From the NCBI RefSeq assembly GCF_017591425.1, contig NW_024467083.1, positions 15,615,001 through 15,679,000 of the forward strand: a stretch of DNA of 64,000 nucleotides, written 5' to 3'. The position numbers and the translations under genes were made by a program. The notes below the pieces were generated by a model that worked only from the letters and a program-made list of their open reading frames with translations, made no database searches and was not told the origin of the DNA. Position 1 is the stretch's first letter. Every line of letters starts with the position of its first letter. This document shows, in pieces, positions 1 to 11,019 of this stretch. The stretch is from Ochotona curzoniae. Its lineage: Eukaryota; Chordata; Mammalia; Lagomorpha; Ochotonidae.

Positions 1-59
1 CTCTGCAATGTTATTCATTCCTTCCTCCATAGGAATTCATTACACAGGCTGTACTGGTT

Positions 60-752
60 GCAAGGACTACAATAACAAGTACCAGACACTGGGTGGTTTC
101 AGAAAAGAAGGTCTTTTTCTCATAGTTCTAGAGGCAGAAAGTTGAAGTCTCACCTGGGCTGGTTTCCTCTAAGCCCTATTCCTTGGCTACCAGGAGGCTA
201 TCTCCTGCTGTCTCTTGCATATGCTTCTCTCTCTGAGAACACATATTTCTAACATTTCTCATTGCATATACTAAAGTCCTCTTTTTATAAGGACACCCAA
301 CCAAACTACAGTAGGACACACCACAATATACTTATTCCAATGTAATTATCTTTTTTTAAAGAGTGTTTGCCTTTTTTTATTGGAAAGTCAGATATTGAGA
401 GAGGAGAGAGAGAGAAAGATCTTCCATCCATTGATTCACTGTCCAAGTGGCCACAATGGCCGGAGATGAGTGATCCAAAGTCAGGAGCCAGGAGCTTCTT
501 CCAGGTCTCCCACACAGGTGCAGGGTCCCAAGGCTTTGGGCCGTCCTCGACTGCTTTCCCAGGTCACAAGCAGGGAGCTGGATGGGAAGCAGGGCTGCCA
601 GGATCCAAACCAGGGTGGTGCAGGCCTCAATATAGTTATCTTTTTAAGGACCTTTTAAAAGCTCTATATCCTAAAACAATCACATTCTGAGATACAGCAA
701 CTAAGGACTTCCACATATGAATGCTGAGAGACACAATTCAGCCCATGATATA
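60..752 (-). mobile_element. MaLR/MLT1-like LTR, split by a SINE
   Basis: Read on the minus strand, this has the layout of a mammalian MLT1 LTR. It opens near 750 with a segment like gaattgtgtctctcagcatt followed by cattcatatgtgg, has a ttataaaaagagg TATA-like stretch near 275-290, and ends near 80-130 with the typical ctctagaactatgagaaa and accacccagtgtctggtac signatures. It is a non-autonomous ERVL-MaLR LTR relic without coding capacity. A CSINE has been inserted at about 352-632. The family is recalled from memory; the subfamily is not determined. Confidence 0.8.
352..632 (-). mobile_element. CSINE inside the MLT1-like LTR
   Basis: The reverse orientation is shown by the A-tail complement at the left, then attggaaagtcagatat, the purine-rich gagagag stretch and the aagatcttccatcc block. 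The tRNA-like head is truncated near 610-630. Imperfect target duplications (gtaattatcttttt at about 342-355 and atagttatcttttt at about 632-645) frame it, so it entered an already resident LTR. Confidence 0.85.
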
Positions 753-1339
753 TGCAGATGACTGATCTTCCACTCTCTTCACTTTCTCTTTACTTTACTC
801 TTTTTGATTATGCTGCCATTAAAATTATGTTCATTTAAAATTGATGTGTATTAATGTCATTCTCCCTTTCTCAGCCACTCATTCCCAAGTTCATGCCATA
901 TACTCTCACAATTGCAACCCCTCCATAATCTCAGTTTGTTGCTGCCCACTCTCTATTTCTTGTTTCAGCCTCTTCAGTAACTTCCCGATCCCCCTAAAAT
1001 AAATCTTACAGCTTTTTCCACTGCTGCTGGAAGCCAATGCTCAAAGGACCCCCAAACCTGACTCAGTCAAGAAAGACTATCTTCAAAGCTTATTATATTC
1101 CCAGTATCAAAAATCAACAGCAAAGACAGAAATCTCAAATGAATAAGAATAAAGCAACAAGTCTCATATAAGAGAATATTCACCAATTTATCAGCAGGTT
1201 TCTCAGCAAAAGAAAAATTAAAGCGCAGAGAAGAGTGGGATTATAAATTCGAAGTCCTAAAATAAAATATAAAACTGTCAGAAAACAATACGAAATCCAG
1301 GGTGTGAACATTTGGTACAGCAGTTAAAACAGTGTTGGC
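753..1339. other. AT-rich intergenic stretch, no gene seen
   Basis: No coding frame with recognisable motifs, no CpG cluster and no clear repeat end was seen. Stop codons are frequent on both strands. Confidence 0.5.
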
Positions 1340-2010
1340 ATGTTTGTTTTCTTTGAGCTTGAGCTTTGGTTTTGAATACCCATATCTTATTCAAGCCTTG
1401 AGAAGTTCTCAGCTATTATTTCATCAAATAAACATAGTTTCAATGCCTTTTCTTTTCTCTTCTTCATTGCATATTTCCATAATATAAATATGTATTCAAT
1501 TAAGGATGTCAACACATCTTATAGGTTGTCTTCTTTTTCATATTTTTATTTCCTTTATTTGTCTGTGTTGTTTCAAATTCCTTCTTTTTCTTCAACTAGA
1601 CTGTTGTCGAAGAGTCAAATTGAATTTTATCTTTTGCTGAATTTTTCATTCTGTTGACTGAAGTTTTAGGCTCTAAGATTTCTGATGGATGTTTTTATTT
1701 GTTCATTTTTTCTAGCTCTGCTGAATTTCTCACTCATGTTGCTAGTGGTTTATTCTCTCATTTGAATTGTCTATCTTCTTTTTCTTGTAATTATTATTTT
1801 CAGCGGACAGACATTTCATGTATTTCTCTCAAATCAGGATCTGCTTCTGAAGAATGATTTATGACTTGGAAGGGCTCAAGATTTCTTGTTTCTTTGTGAT
1901 TCTCATATCCTTTATTATCTACAGATCTGGTATAATCACTGCATCTTCCTACATTATGGAGTAGTTTTTGTTGACATGGGACGTCATTTGGAGAGGTACC
2001 ATGATGTTGG
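1340..2010 (-). mobile_element. Possible old LINE-1-like 5'-region relic
   Basis: On the minus strand this is an A-rich, lysine/glutamate-codon-rich stretch with repeated gaagaaaaag and gaaatt phrases, of the sort seen in decayed LINE-1 5'/ORF1 regions. No intact frame survives; the longest plus-strand ORF (67 codons) is a shadow. The assignment rests on composition and vague similarity only. It could equally be unique AT-rich sequence. Confidence 0.25.
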
Positions 2011-3176
2011 CTCTTGGTGAGCTCAGAAGTCTTTGTACGATTTCTTCAGCTGCAATTAACATCAATGTCTGCCAGTATCCCAATGACTAGATGGCATCAG
2101 TTCCAAGAGGTAGTAGTACAGCTTTGCAATGAATGGGAGGTTCTAAATGTATGTGTTTCCAAGTACTGCATGGTTGCATGCCAATGAACTCAAGTCTGTG
2201 ACAGCAGCACTCATAATTCTGGTGAGGTAGGACACAGAGAGGACCTTTTACAAGTCTCATTAGGCAAGTTCAGATGACAGCAGAGCCAAATAAATTGAGG
2301 ATGGTGTCTCTAAGTGCGACAGCATGAGTATTCGTGACACTGGAGTTTATAACATCAGCAGCAACAATTCCCATAAATGTAACGGACTTGCATAGGTCCC
2401 AGAGGGTGAGATTGTTTTATTCTTGGCTTGTAACACAACAGACACTGTCTTAGAACCACGAGATACAAGCAACAAGTTAAGCCAGTGCTTGTTTACTAGC
2501 AGCTAAATGCCCTGAGCCATGAAGCATGCAGAGCCTACCCAGATCCTATAAGCTAAGCACAAGTAACAATGAGGATTGTGCACTGAAAGCAAAAATCCCA
2601 TACTGAAAAACCCTGAGTGTCTTGTACTCCATCCTGCGGTATGTTCACTAGCCCCAGGCTTTTTGGTCACAGCTTTGGGATGACTTGCATAACAGATCTA
2701 CCAGTAGTTGTGCTGTATTAATTTAGATTCTTAGGGATAGGAAAGAGGGGTTTCCTGTTTTGGGGGATAAACAGTTGCTCAAACCTTGGGAAACTCACAA
2801 ACAAGATTCAAATCCTGGGAGGACTGGGGAATTCTGCAGTATTCACTGCTGTTCTGCGACAATGATAGAAAACCTTCGTGCTTCCAAATTTTCCTTTTCC
2901 TGGCAATACAGAATTCTTCCCCATCTCTTAATTGAGACCAAGGTCACAATTATACTGTTCTTTGTTCCTCTCTATGCTATCTTTCCAAGTCTTCATGCTA
3001 TTCAAGATTCCCATCACCTACTTGCTGATTTTCACGGTTATTCTCTGAGACAGCCTTCTCACAATGTAGTCCTCCTCCATTGTCATTTCTTGGTGGCAGA
3101 GATTTTGAAGGACACCAGCAATCTTAAAACTTGGCTGCTCGTACTAGTATTTCAACTGTAAGAAGGTATTATCTGG
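2011..3176. other. Intergenic stretch, unassigned
   Basis: A 133-codon open frame at 2760-3161 (+) has no recognisable domain, no promoter-like GC content and no codon bias. I regard it as chance. The rest shows no repeat end or RNA gene that I can name. Confidence 0.45.
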
Positions 3177-3436
3177 ATGCAGGCAATTGGTGCAGCAGTT
3201 AAGATGCTACAGTGAACACAGACATCCTGTGTCAGACTGTGTGTTTGAGTCCCAGCTCTTGTGTTTACAATCCAGTGCACTACTAATACACACCCTGAGA
3301 GGCAGCAGACAACAGCTCAAGTATATGGGTACGTGTTACTTCCATGGGAGATTCAGATTCAGAAAATCTGAGGTGGGCATTCAGGGAGTAAAGCAGAAGA
3401 CAGAATAGCTCTCTCTGAATCTCTCTTTCAAATAAA
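3177..3436 (+). mobile_element. Old CSINE copy
   Basis: It has a diverged sense-strand SINE head (ggcaattggtgcagcagtta), a B-box-like gtttgagtcccagctc, and a 3' end with ctctctttcaaataaa. Divergence is high, so it is an old subfamily (CSINE2-like). It runs straight into a GA-rich microsatellite. Confidence 0.75.
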
Positions 3437-3486
3437 GTAGAGGAGAGAGAGAAAGAGAGAGAGAGAGAGGAAAAGAGAGAGAGAAG
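3437..3486. repeat. (GA)n-rich microsatellite at a SINE tail
   Basis: Imperfect gagaga runs directly follow the SINE aataaa tail, consistent with microsatellite growth from a degraded A-rich tail. Confidence 0.8.
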
Positions 3487-3826
3487 GACTATAGCAGGTT
3501 AAGCCTCTACTGTGGCACTGGCATCCTATACAGCTGTCAGTTTGAGTCTAATCTGCTTCACTTCTGACCCAGCTCCCTGCTGATGTACCTAGGAAATTAG
3601 AAGAGAACTGTCCAAACTTTTGAACCACTGCACATGCATGGCTGATTTGGAAGAAGCTCCTGGCTGCTTGCTTTGAACTGGCCCAAGTCCTGACTCTTGC
3701 AGCCATTTGGAGAGGAAATAGCATATGGAAGATTCATTCATATCCTCTCTCACTCTCTTTCTCTCTCTCTCTCTTTCACCTTCTCTCTCTGTAATTCTAC
3801 CTTTCAAATAAAAATAAATAAAATAT
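3487..3826 (+). mobile_element. CSINE copy
   Basis: The sense layout is complete: head (ggactatagcaggttaagcc), cagtttgagtctaatctg, gacccagctccctgctgat, gaagaagctcctggctgctt-like block, a CT-rich stretch near 3750-3790, then ctacctttcaaataaaaat. It lies immediately downstream of the preceding SINE in the same direction. Confidence 0.85.
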
Positions 3827-3874
3827 GACTAAGAAAATTAATTGCAGTAAAATAGCTCATAAGAAAATTACATC

Positions 3875-4180
3875 ACAGGCCTGGCACAGTGGTCTAGGAG
3901 CTAAAGTCCTCGCCTTGAACACGCCAGGATCCCATATGGGTGCCAGTTCTAATTCCAGTAGTCCTGCTTCCCATCCAGCTCCCTGCTTGTGGCCTGGGAA
4001 AACAGTTGAGGACAGCCCAAAGCCTTAGGACCCTGCACCTGTGTGGGAGACCCAAAGGAGGCTCTTGGCTCCTGGCTTTGGAGAGGTAGAGCTACAGCCA
4101 TTGCCATCACTTAAGGAGTGAATCATCGGACGAAGATTTTCTTCTCTGTCTCTCCTCCTCTCTGTATATCTGACTCCCGG
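3875..4180 (+). mobile_element. CSINE with pentanucleotide-expanded tail
   Basis: A pika-type head (ggcctggcacagtggtctag), ttctaattccag and the ccctgcttgtggcctgggaa block are present. The body ends at ctctctgtatatctgact, where the usual ttccaataaa is replaced by cccgg and an AAGGG array. Similar flanks (attacatcac before, aatcacatcag after the tail) suggest a target duplication. Confidence 0.85.
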
Positions 4181-4240
4181 AAGGGAAGGGAAGGGAAGGG
4201 AAGGGAAGGGAAGGGAAGGGAAGGGAAGGGAAGGGAAGGG
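4181..4240 (+). repeat. (AAGGG)12 pentanucleotide microsatellite
   Basis: Twelve uninterrupted AAGGG units are visible, followed by aagaaagaaag. It occupies the position of the 3' tail of the preceding SINE. The perfect array suggests recent expansion. The G-triplets on this strand could support G-quadruplex or triplex structure; that is inference. Confidence 0.95.
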
Positions 4241-4264
4241 AAGAAAGAAAGACAATCACATCAG

Positions 4265-5567
4265 TGAGGGCACCAGGTCCACGAATCCCGGAGGCGGGTG
4301 TTCCAGTGGAGCCCGGGTCACATGGTCTGGGTCCTTCGCCCTGCCTGCATGGTGGGTGCCAGGCACATGAGCCTCTGGGGCTGGGGATCCGGTGGGGCAC
4401 AGGTCTCCTGGCCCAATTCCTTGGGCCCATCTGTGTGGTGGATGTCAGTTCTGTGAGCCCTAGGGATTGCGGGGTCTAGCAGGGTCCAGGTCCCCTCATC
4501 TGGGTCCTTGGGCCTGCCTGCATGGTGGGTACTGGATCTGAGAGCTCCAAGGCCAGAAGGGTCTTTGGGGCCTGGATCACATAGTCTGGGTCCTTGAACA
4601 TGCCTGAGTGATGAGTGCCAGGTCTTCAAGCCCCTGGGGCAGGAGATCCGGCAGGGTCTGAATCACCAGGCTCAAGTCCTTGGGCTCACCTATGAGAACT
4701 GGTCCTCCTTGGTGGAAAAGATGGAGTAGTGGATGGCTGGCACAGATCCACACAGACGACATGGCAGTCCATTCGGGGCCTTCAAAAACATCCATTACCA
4801 TAGCAGAGAAAGGATAATGGAACAGATTGGACAACTAAACCAGCCCAAATATGACAGCAAACATCTGGGCTAATAGAAATTCTAAGGTGGAAATAAAAAG
4901 TATTCCCTTGTTCCTGGCATGATAGCTAGTGGCTATAAGTTCTCACCTTGTATGCGCCAGGATCCCATATGGGTGCTGATTTTAACCTTGGCAGCTCCAT
5001 TTCCCATCCAGCTTCTTGCTTGTGGCCTGGGAAGGCAGTCAAGAACAGCCCAAATCCTTGGGACCCTGCACCCGTGTGGGAGAACCAGAAGAGGCTCCTG
5101 GCTCCTGGCTTGGGATTGGCTCAGCTCCAGCCATTGCAGCCACTTGGGAGTGAATCAACAGATGGAAAATCTTCCTCTGTCTCTTCTCCTCTCTGTATAT
5201 CTGACTTTCCAATAAAAATAAATCTTTTTTTTAAAAAAAAAGTATTCCCTCATCTTTGGATCAGTAAGATCCATAACATTTCAAAACTATTGAAACCACC
5301 TGGGCAGAACCCAAGAAGCGTACATCACATCAGGACTCTGGGTCAATTTTGGGTAGCTCTTCCCCATCGCCAGGTACACAGGTGGTTGGGAGTCTGGTTG
5401 GCTTCTCCCCTGGTCTACCCGCTCCCCCCAGACACAGGGAAAAGAAATGGAAAACTTGGAAACAATAATCACACCCACTTTTACCTGACCTTCGATCCTT
5501 CCTACCCTGACACCCTGATTAATTATGCAAGCATCATCAAAATTAAAAATTGAAAAAAAAGAACAAA
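4265..5567 (+). mobile_element. Array-bearing retroelement, copy 1
   Basis: The left part (about 4265-4700) holds at least four degenerate GC-rich units spaced about 86 bp apart, each with a block like gcctgcatggtgggtgccag. A non-repetitive 3' domain follows, marked by ggatcagtaagatc, aaaactattgaaaccacc and agacacagggaaaag, then an A-rich tail (about 5543-5567). A perfect 11-bp duplication, aatcacatcag, brackets the element at 4254-4264 and 5568-5578. This is the hallmark of LINE-type, A-tailed retrotransposition with 5' truncation. No ORF1 or ORF2 motif is present. It may be the 3' untranslated part of a lagomorph LINE-1 or a composite non-autonomous element. A SINE interrupts it. Confidence 0.7.
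4911..5236 (+). mobile_element. CSINE inserted in array element copy 1
   Basis: The complete sense copy ends ccaataaaaataaatc plus an A-tail. Near-perfect duplications of aaaaagtattccct flank it (about 4896-4910 and 5237-5251), so it is younger than the host element. Confidence 0.92.
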
Positions 5568-5581
5568 AATCACATCAGACA

Positions 5582-5845
5582 CAGGTGCTGTGACATATCA
5601 GGCTAAGCCAACACTTAGAATGTTCACATCCCACACCTATGTCCATGATTTGAATCTCAGCTGCCCTTCTCCTCGTTCAGATCCCTTTGGCTTGTCTGAG
5701 TTGTCTGAGAGGCAACAGGTGAGCAATGAAATACTTGATTCTTTATCATTCACATGTGAGAACTAAATGGAGTTTCTGACGTCTGGATTTGGTCTGACCC
5801 AACTCCAGCTGCTGGCATTTCTCTCCCTTTTACATATTTTTTTCT
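5582..5845 (+). mobile_element. Old CSINE copy
   Basis: It has a diverged sense head (acacaggtgctgtgacatat), a B-box-like gatttgaatctcagctgc, and a gacccaactccagctgctgg block near the end. The A-tail is eroded. Confidence 0.7.
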
Positions 5846-6689
5846 CAAAAAAGAAAATGACATCAGTGCTATATTATATGTTTCATTTTATAAATGTCTT
5901 GATACAGCTATTTATTTATACTAAACATAAAACCAGAAGAAATATTTTCTCTATCTTGGCTCAAAAAAATTACAATTCTGTTGGGAAAAGAACAGGGCCT
6001 GGTAAAGAATAAACTGTTCTTATTTATTAATATTGGAAGCCTGCAAACATGTCAGGCACTCAAATAAAACAAGGGAAAAAAGCATTATTAGCATCAGAAG
6101 AAACCACTGACAGTGAGTAATATCACTCGCAGGATGAAAAAACAGGTATATTTCCACTTTAAGCATAATTTCAACATGATGGAAGCAAATACAGACACAC
6201 ACACACACATATATATATATAAAGTTTTCACTGAAAACAAGAAAAACCAGACCACTGAGCAGTAACATGGCACTGTTATTGAAATAAGAGTCAAGACAGC
6301 AGATGAGAAAAGCATAACAGCAATGAGGAGCACTCCTTATATGTAGAATTAATATAAGTTACTGTTACTAAGTATAGTTCAAGGCCAACAGTTAAAAAGA
6401 CATGCATCCCAGTATCCTATCTTTGGGTACTAAGACCCAATATTAAGGTCGTATCAAGAAATCACTTTTTTTTTTAACAAAGCTCCCGAGAAGTCTTCAC
6501 CAAAGCCTCAGAGTACACACAAATGAATTAAATACATACATACCAAAGAATGTAACCATTAATGGAACTTGAAATATTTTACTGAAAGAACAGTAAGAGC
6601 GAAAAGTTCAAAGAATAAAGCAGTAAAAAAGTAGGGCACTTTGTGGCAGCGCACTGCCATGTGCCTTTGTGTTTGTCAAGCTTGTAGGG
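5846..6689. other. AT-rich intergenic stretch with a dinucleotide repeat
   Basis: The only structured item seen is the (AC)n(AT)n run at 6195-6221. Stops are frequent and no conserved gene motif was noticed. Confidence 0.5.
6195..6221. repeat. (AC)n(AT)n compound microsatellite
   Basis: An acacac run passes directly into an atatat run, both short and nearly perfect. Confidence 0.9.
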
Positions 6690-9600
6690 GACCTGGAAGA
6701 TAGCACCTGTGGGGGTGTATGGCAATGTGGGGGCTCACTTCTAGGCAGGCGGGACATGCCTGGGGATTGCCCCACATGCTTGGTCCTGGACAATGTGAGG
6801 AGAGGAGAGGGGAGGGGTTAGCACACTGGCCTGGTGTGCTGGTGGACCAGGTATGGGGAACTTTAAATGGGCACGGAACTTGAATATACAGAAGCATATG
6901 TCTCAGGCCAGTCCACATGCCAGGAACTTTGGACCCTAGCAGCAGGCAGAGCTTCAGGCCAGCACACCACCCTACTGGAAGACTGCGCTTCAGAATTCTG
7001 CGCTGGGGAGCCCATATGCTCCCAGACATGGGGTCTGTGCACTGATCAGGGAAGGCTATAAGGAAATGTGTGGGAAAGAGAACCATTGAGAACCTGTATG
7101 CTGCGGCTGAGGAGTAACTTCTGAGGTTCTTCCATCAATAAGGCCACTGTACTTGTAGATAAACCAGGCAGTGGTGGGGGCTGAGACAGAGTGGTTGGGA
7201 GAGGGAGAGGCTGGAGAAACTCTATGGGTCCAACCAATGCACCAGCCTCCATGGTAGAGCTGAGCTGGGCTAGTGAGCATGGATCACTGCCGACCACCAC
7301 TCACGGGTGCACACTGAAGCTAGGGCTGGGGACTGCCCGGCAGGAATAGATCACAGTACGTGCTAGTGAGAGTCAGAACGGGGATGGGTAATGATAGGCT
7401 GGGCCATGGTACTAACCAGCACATGAGAGAACCAGGCCTGAGGGCAGATCCTGTGGGACATATATGGGCCCACTCCTATGGATTACAATTTCCATGGTTT
7501 TCTTAAGAGCTGGGGCAGTGATGGGGGCTACAGCACCCGCAGGCACATCCAAGAATAGGATGTGGGTTAGCCAGGCCACAACATCTAGCAGTTCATACAA
7601 GGGCCAGAATGGAGAAAATAGACTATGCCGGGTAAGGGTCTAACATCCACTGGCATATGTGAGATCTGGGTTTGGGAGTGGGTCTGGAAAGTGTGGGCTG
7701 GTTCTGGAGGAGGGTGTTACAAGCAGGGCCAAATCAACCTTAGCTTATTGGCATGTGCAGAAACCAGACTAGAGTACAGCACATGCCAAGCTAGGTTATC
7801 ACACCTACCAGTTTGCATGAGTCAAGGATGAGAGCAGACTGGATGGGAGAAGACTGGACAGGGCAAGGCTGCAGCACCCACCAGTGAATGTTGGTAGGAG
7901 TAGGCTGGACCAGGCCAGGCTGCAGCATCCAATGGCAAAGGCCAAGATAGGGGATAGGATAACCGGACTGTCAGAGCAACCACTGGCACATGCAAGATCT
8001 CTGGCTTGGAACAGACCTCGCTGGGGAACTAACGGGATGCCTCTGCTGGGTTGTGGTTCCCACTGGTGAGCATGAGAGCTGGAATGGGGCAGAGTGTGTG
8101 GATGGAGGGATGATCAGGGCTGGACATGACTGCAGTATCCCTTGGCATGGATATAGATTAGGTCTGGGATGTGCCAGACTGGGCTAGACTCCAATACCCA
8201 CTGGTGCTCATGAGAGCCAGGGTGGGTGTAGGGCAGACTGGGCTAGATCACAGTATCTGCTGAACCACATAACAACTGTGTCTGGGTGTGAATCAGTTGG
8301 GCTATAGCACCCAACCGTAAGAACTGTGTCTGGGTGTGGCCCAGATGGGCAAGGCCACTGTTCCTGTCCAAACAGAAAGTGGTCTAAGTCAGCCTGAGCC
8401 AAGGACCCTCACTAGTGTCCAAGATCTGCCACTGGGAGAAAACCTAATACTGGAGCTTGGGAATTCCTTTGTCAGGTCTCGGTCCTTGCAGGTGAGCACA
8501 AGAACTGAGGCTGGGAGAAGCCCACACCATGCCAGGTTACATAAGCATAAGTGTGGCTCAGGTCTGGGGCAAACCACACTGGGCCAGTTCATAATACCTA
8601 CTGGCAGATCTGAGAACCAGGAAAAAGTGTAAGACAGGCACAGTCAGGCTGGCCAGGACTGGGAGCTGGCTTGGCTGAACCAAGCTACAGAACCTTCCAG
8701 CAAATGCCAAGGTGTGATGGGCCATGCCAGATTGGGTTACAGAAACCACCAGCACACACATGAGACCTGAGGAGGGGGGCAGTGAAAGCATGAAGGGGTC
8801 TGTGGGGGGGGGATCCCCTGCTGGGCCACTGCTCCCACTGGTGAGTGTGAAAACTGGACCTGGGAGCAGACCAGACAAGGCAAGGCTGCAACACCTGCTG
8901 GCTTGCATGTGAGCTGAGTTAGGGAGAAAACCAGGCTGGGCTAAACAAATGTATCTACTGCTAGGGGCATGAAAGAGAGTAAGTGCAGCTGGTTGGGCTT
9001 TGCTGCAGCATGAGCTGGCAAGTACTGGGACTGATAGACTGTAGAACTACCTGGAGAGTGCAAGATCCAGGACAGGGAATGGGCCAAGTAGGGAAACTGT
9101 GGGCACCTCTCTGATGAGCTGCAACTCCCATTGGTGAGCATAAGAACCAGGAATGGGCACAGCCTGGCTAGACAGGTGGTGGCACCTGCCAGCATGTATG
9201 TGAGCTGGATAGCGGGATCAGTTGGGTTGAGCTAGGCTTCAGCACCCATTGAGGTATACGAGAGTTGAATGGGATACAGGATAGACTGGACCAGTCTGCT
9301 ATGCATACTGGCAAGCATGGGAACCACAGCTGGGCCTAGCGGGGACTACTGGGGGTTGCTCTGAGTAGGCTGAAGTTGCTGCTGTTGTACATTAGGGCCA
9401 AGTGTGTGGTGAGCAGCGTTGGGCTGGGCCGCAGCATCCATTGGTCTATGTAAGAAACGGCACTGGATCTGTTGAACTATCAAAACCACTTGAGCAAGAC
9501 CCTCGGAGCATGCCCCACATCAGGGACCTGGGATGGGTGAGAGACTGGGTGGGGCTTCTCCCTTTATCTCCCCCTGTAATCCAGATACAGAAAAAAAAAT

Positions 9601-9812
9601 GTGGAAATAATAGTCTTACCCTCTTTCCTGTAGCCCTTGAACCTTTGTGCCCCAATTAAGTATGTAAAGATTTTCAACAAAAAAGAAAGAGAGAGAGAGA
9701 CGGCACTGGAAATAGAACTGACCCAGTAATTGCAACTACCAGTGTGTGTGTAGGCTGATTTGGGTGATGGACTGAGCCAGACCCTGTACTGGCAAGCAGA
9801 CAAAAGAGTCAG
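6690..9812 (+). repeat. Array-bearing retroelement, copy 2 (long tandem array)
   Basis: About 3 kb of GC-rich degenerate tandem units recur at irregular spacings of roughly 50-80 bp. A typical unit contains a core like gctgcagcacccactggtga, then catgagagctggg and ggcagaccaggctgggc. Clear cores lie near 7869, 7921, 7975, 8055, 8135, 8195, 8250 and 8306. The 5' part (6690-7250) is less repetitive. The same unit family occurs in reverse in copies 3 and 4. Several 60-137-codon open frames inside are low-complexity by-products of GC richness and lack any recognised domain. Its own 3' end is missing: the array runs into a truncated SINE at 9815. Confidence 0.7.
9468..9696 (+). mobile_element. 5'-truncated 3' end of the array element, nested in copy 2
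   Basis: Only the unique 3' domain is present: gaactatcaaaaccacttga, ccacatcagggacctggga, ccagatacagaaaaaaaaat, cccaattaagtatgtaaag, then an A/GA-rich tail. The array unit is interrupted exactly here, with cggcactgga repeated at 9458-9467 and 9701-9710. This is therefore a separate, severely 5'-truncated insertion made with a target duplication. Confidence 0.75.
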
Positions 9813-9814
9813 GT

Positions 9815-9990
9815 ATGGAGACCTGGTGTGGTAGCCTAGTGGCTAAAGTCCTCACCTCCCACATGGGCCCTGGTGTATATTCTATCTGCTCTACTTCCCA
9901 TCCAGCTCCCTGCTTGCGGCCTGGGAAAGCAGTAAAGACTGACTCAAAGCCTTACAACCCTGCACTCATGTGAGAGACCTGGAAGAAATG
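9815..9990 (+). mobile_element. CSINE fragment lacking its 3' half
   Basis: The head (gacctggtgtggtagcctag) and middle (ccagctccctgcttgcggcc) are intact. The copy stops in the gagagacctggaagaa block and abuts the reversed 3' end of array element copy 3. The loss of the SINE tail together with the copy-3 tail points to a deletion joining the two. Confidence 0.8.
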
Positions 9991-11019
9991 AGTGAGCCGT
10001 TGTTTCCAAATTTTCTTCTTCTTCCTGTATCTGGGGGAAGGGGAGAGAGACGAGAAGAAGCTGCACCCAGCCTCCAAACTGCCTTGGGGAATGGCCACCT
10101 AATATCATCCCAGTTCCCCGATGTGGAGCATACTCTAAGGGTTCTGTTCAAGTGGTTTCAATAGTTCTGAAATGTTGATTTTGCTGATCCAGGGATGAAG
10201 AAATCCAAGGCTGAGAAAATCTTCCCAAACTGTGCTGGTTGATAATGTCCACCTTTGTACAGCCACAGACCCAGAAACATGCTAGGAGAATTATCCAACC
10301 TGTCCTGATTTCTATCCTCTCACAAAGCCATTAAGGTCTCCTACTGGCCTAGATGAGCTGGATGTCATGCCTTCTATGTTCATTTGGACATGCTATCCAC
10401 TGTACAGGCATCGGCAACGGAGGAGGCTCAGTTCCTATACATGCACTCCAAGATTCTATCACACATCCTGTCATCGTCTCTATGACCAGGGTCTAAGTCC
10501 AGTGGACTAGTTCAGGAGTACCCCAAGAAACCTGGGGTGACCTCAGACTTGACTCTTAACATGTGCCAGCCAGTGCAGGATCAAGTTCAATCTGTCACCT
10601 GCACCACCCAACAAACATATCAGTGGATACAGCTGCCTGATCAGTTCTGCCTCAGACCCACAACAAACATGAGTTGGTTTGTTCAATCCATCCGCTCAAT
10701 CCATCCAGCCCCCCACAGACCCAGTCTTCACACTCACCAATGGGTCCTGTGGCCTAGTTCGGGCTACCTCCAAAACCCCCACCAGGCCAGCCCTCAGCTT
10801 CGAGCTTTGCACGTGCCTGCCTCTGCTGTAGTCTAGCCTGACCCAGCCCAATCTCTATGGCTGTCACACACACCATGGGTGATATAGCTTAGCTCAGCCT
10901 GATTCACCCCCAGACCCAGCCCTCACATATGCCAGCACGTGCCAGTACTTTGTCTAGCCTCACCTCTTCCCAGCCCTTATTCTTGTGCTAACCAGTGATA
11001 GGTAAAACTTAGCAGGAGA

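Noticed and set aside
2760..3161. 133-codon open frame
   Set aside because: No domain, no codon bias, no CpG context, and no sign of splice or promoter structure.
4948..5553. 201-codon open frame
   Set aside because: It crosses from a SINE through its A-tail into the 3' domain of the array element, so it is chimeric repeat sequence.
6690..9812. CRISPR-like spaced repeats
   Set aside because: Units are degenerate, irregular in spacing and GC-rich, with no constant repeat and unique spacer pattern; the genome is mammalian.
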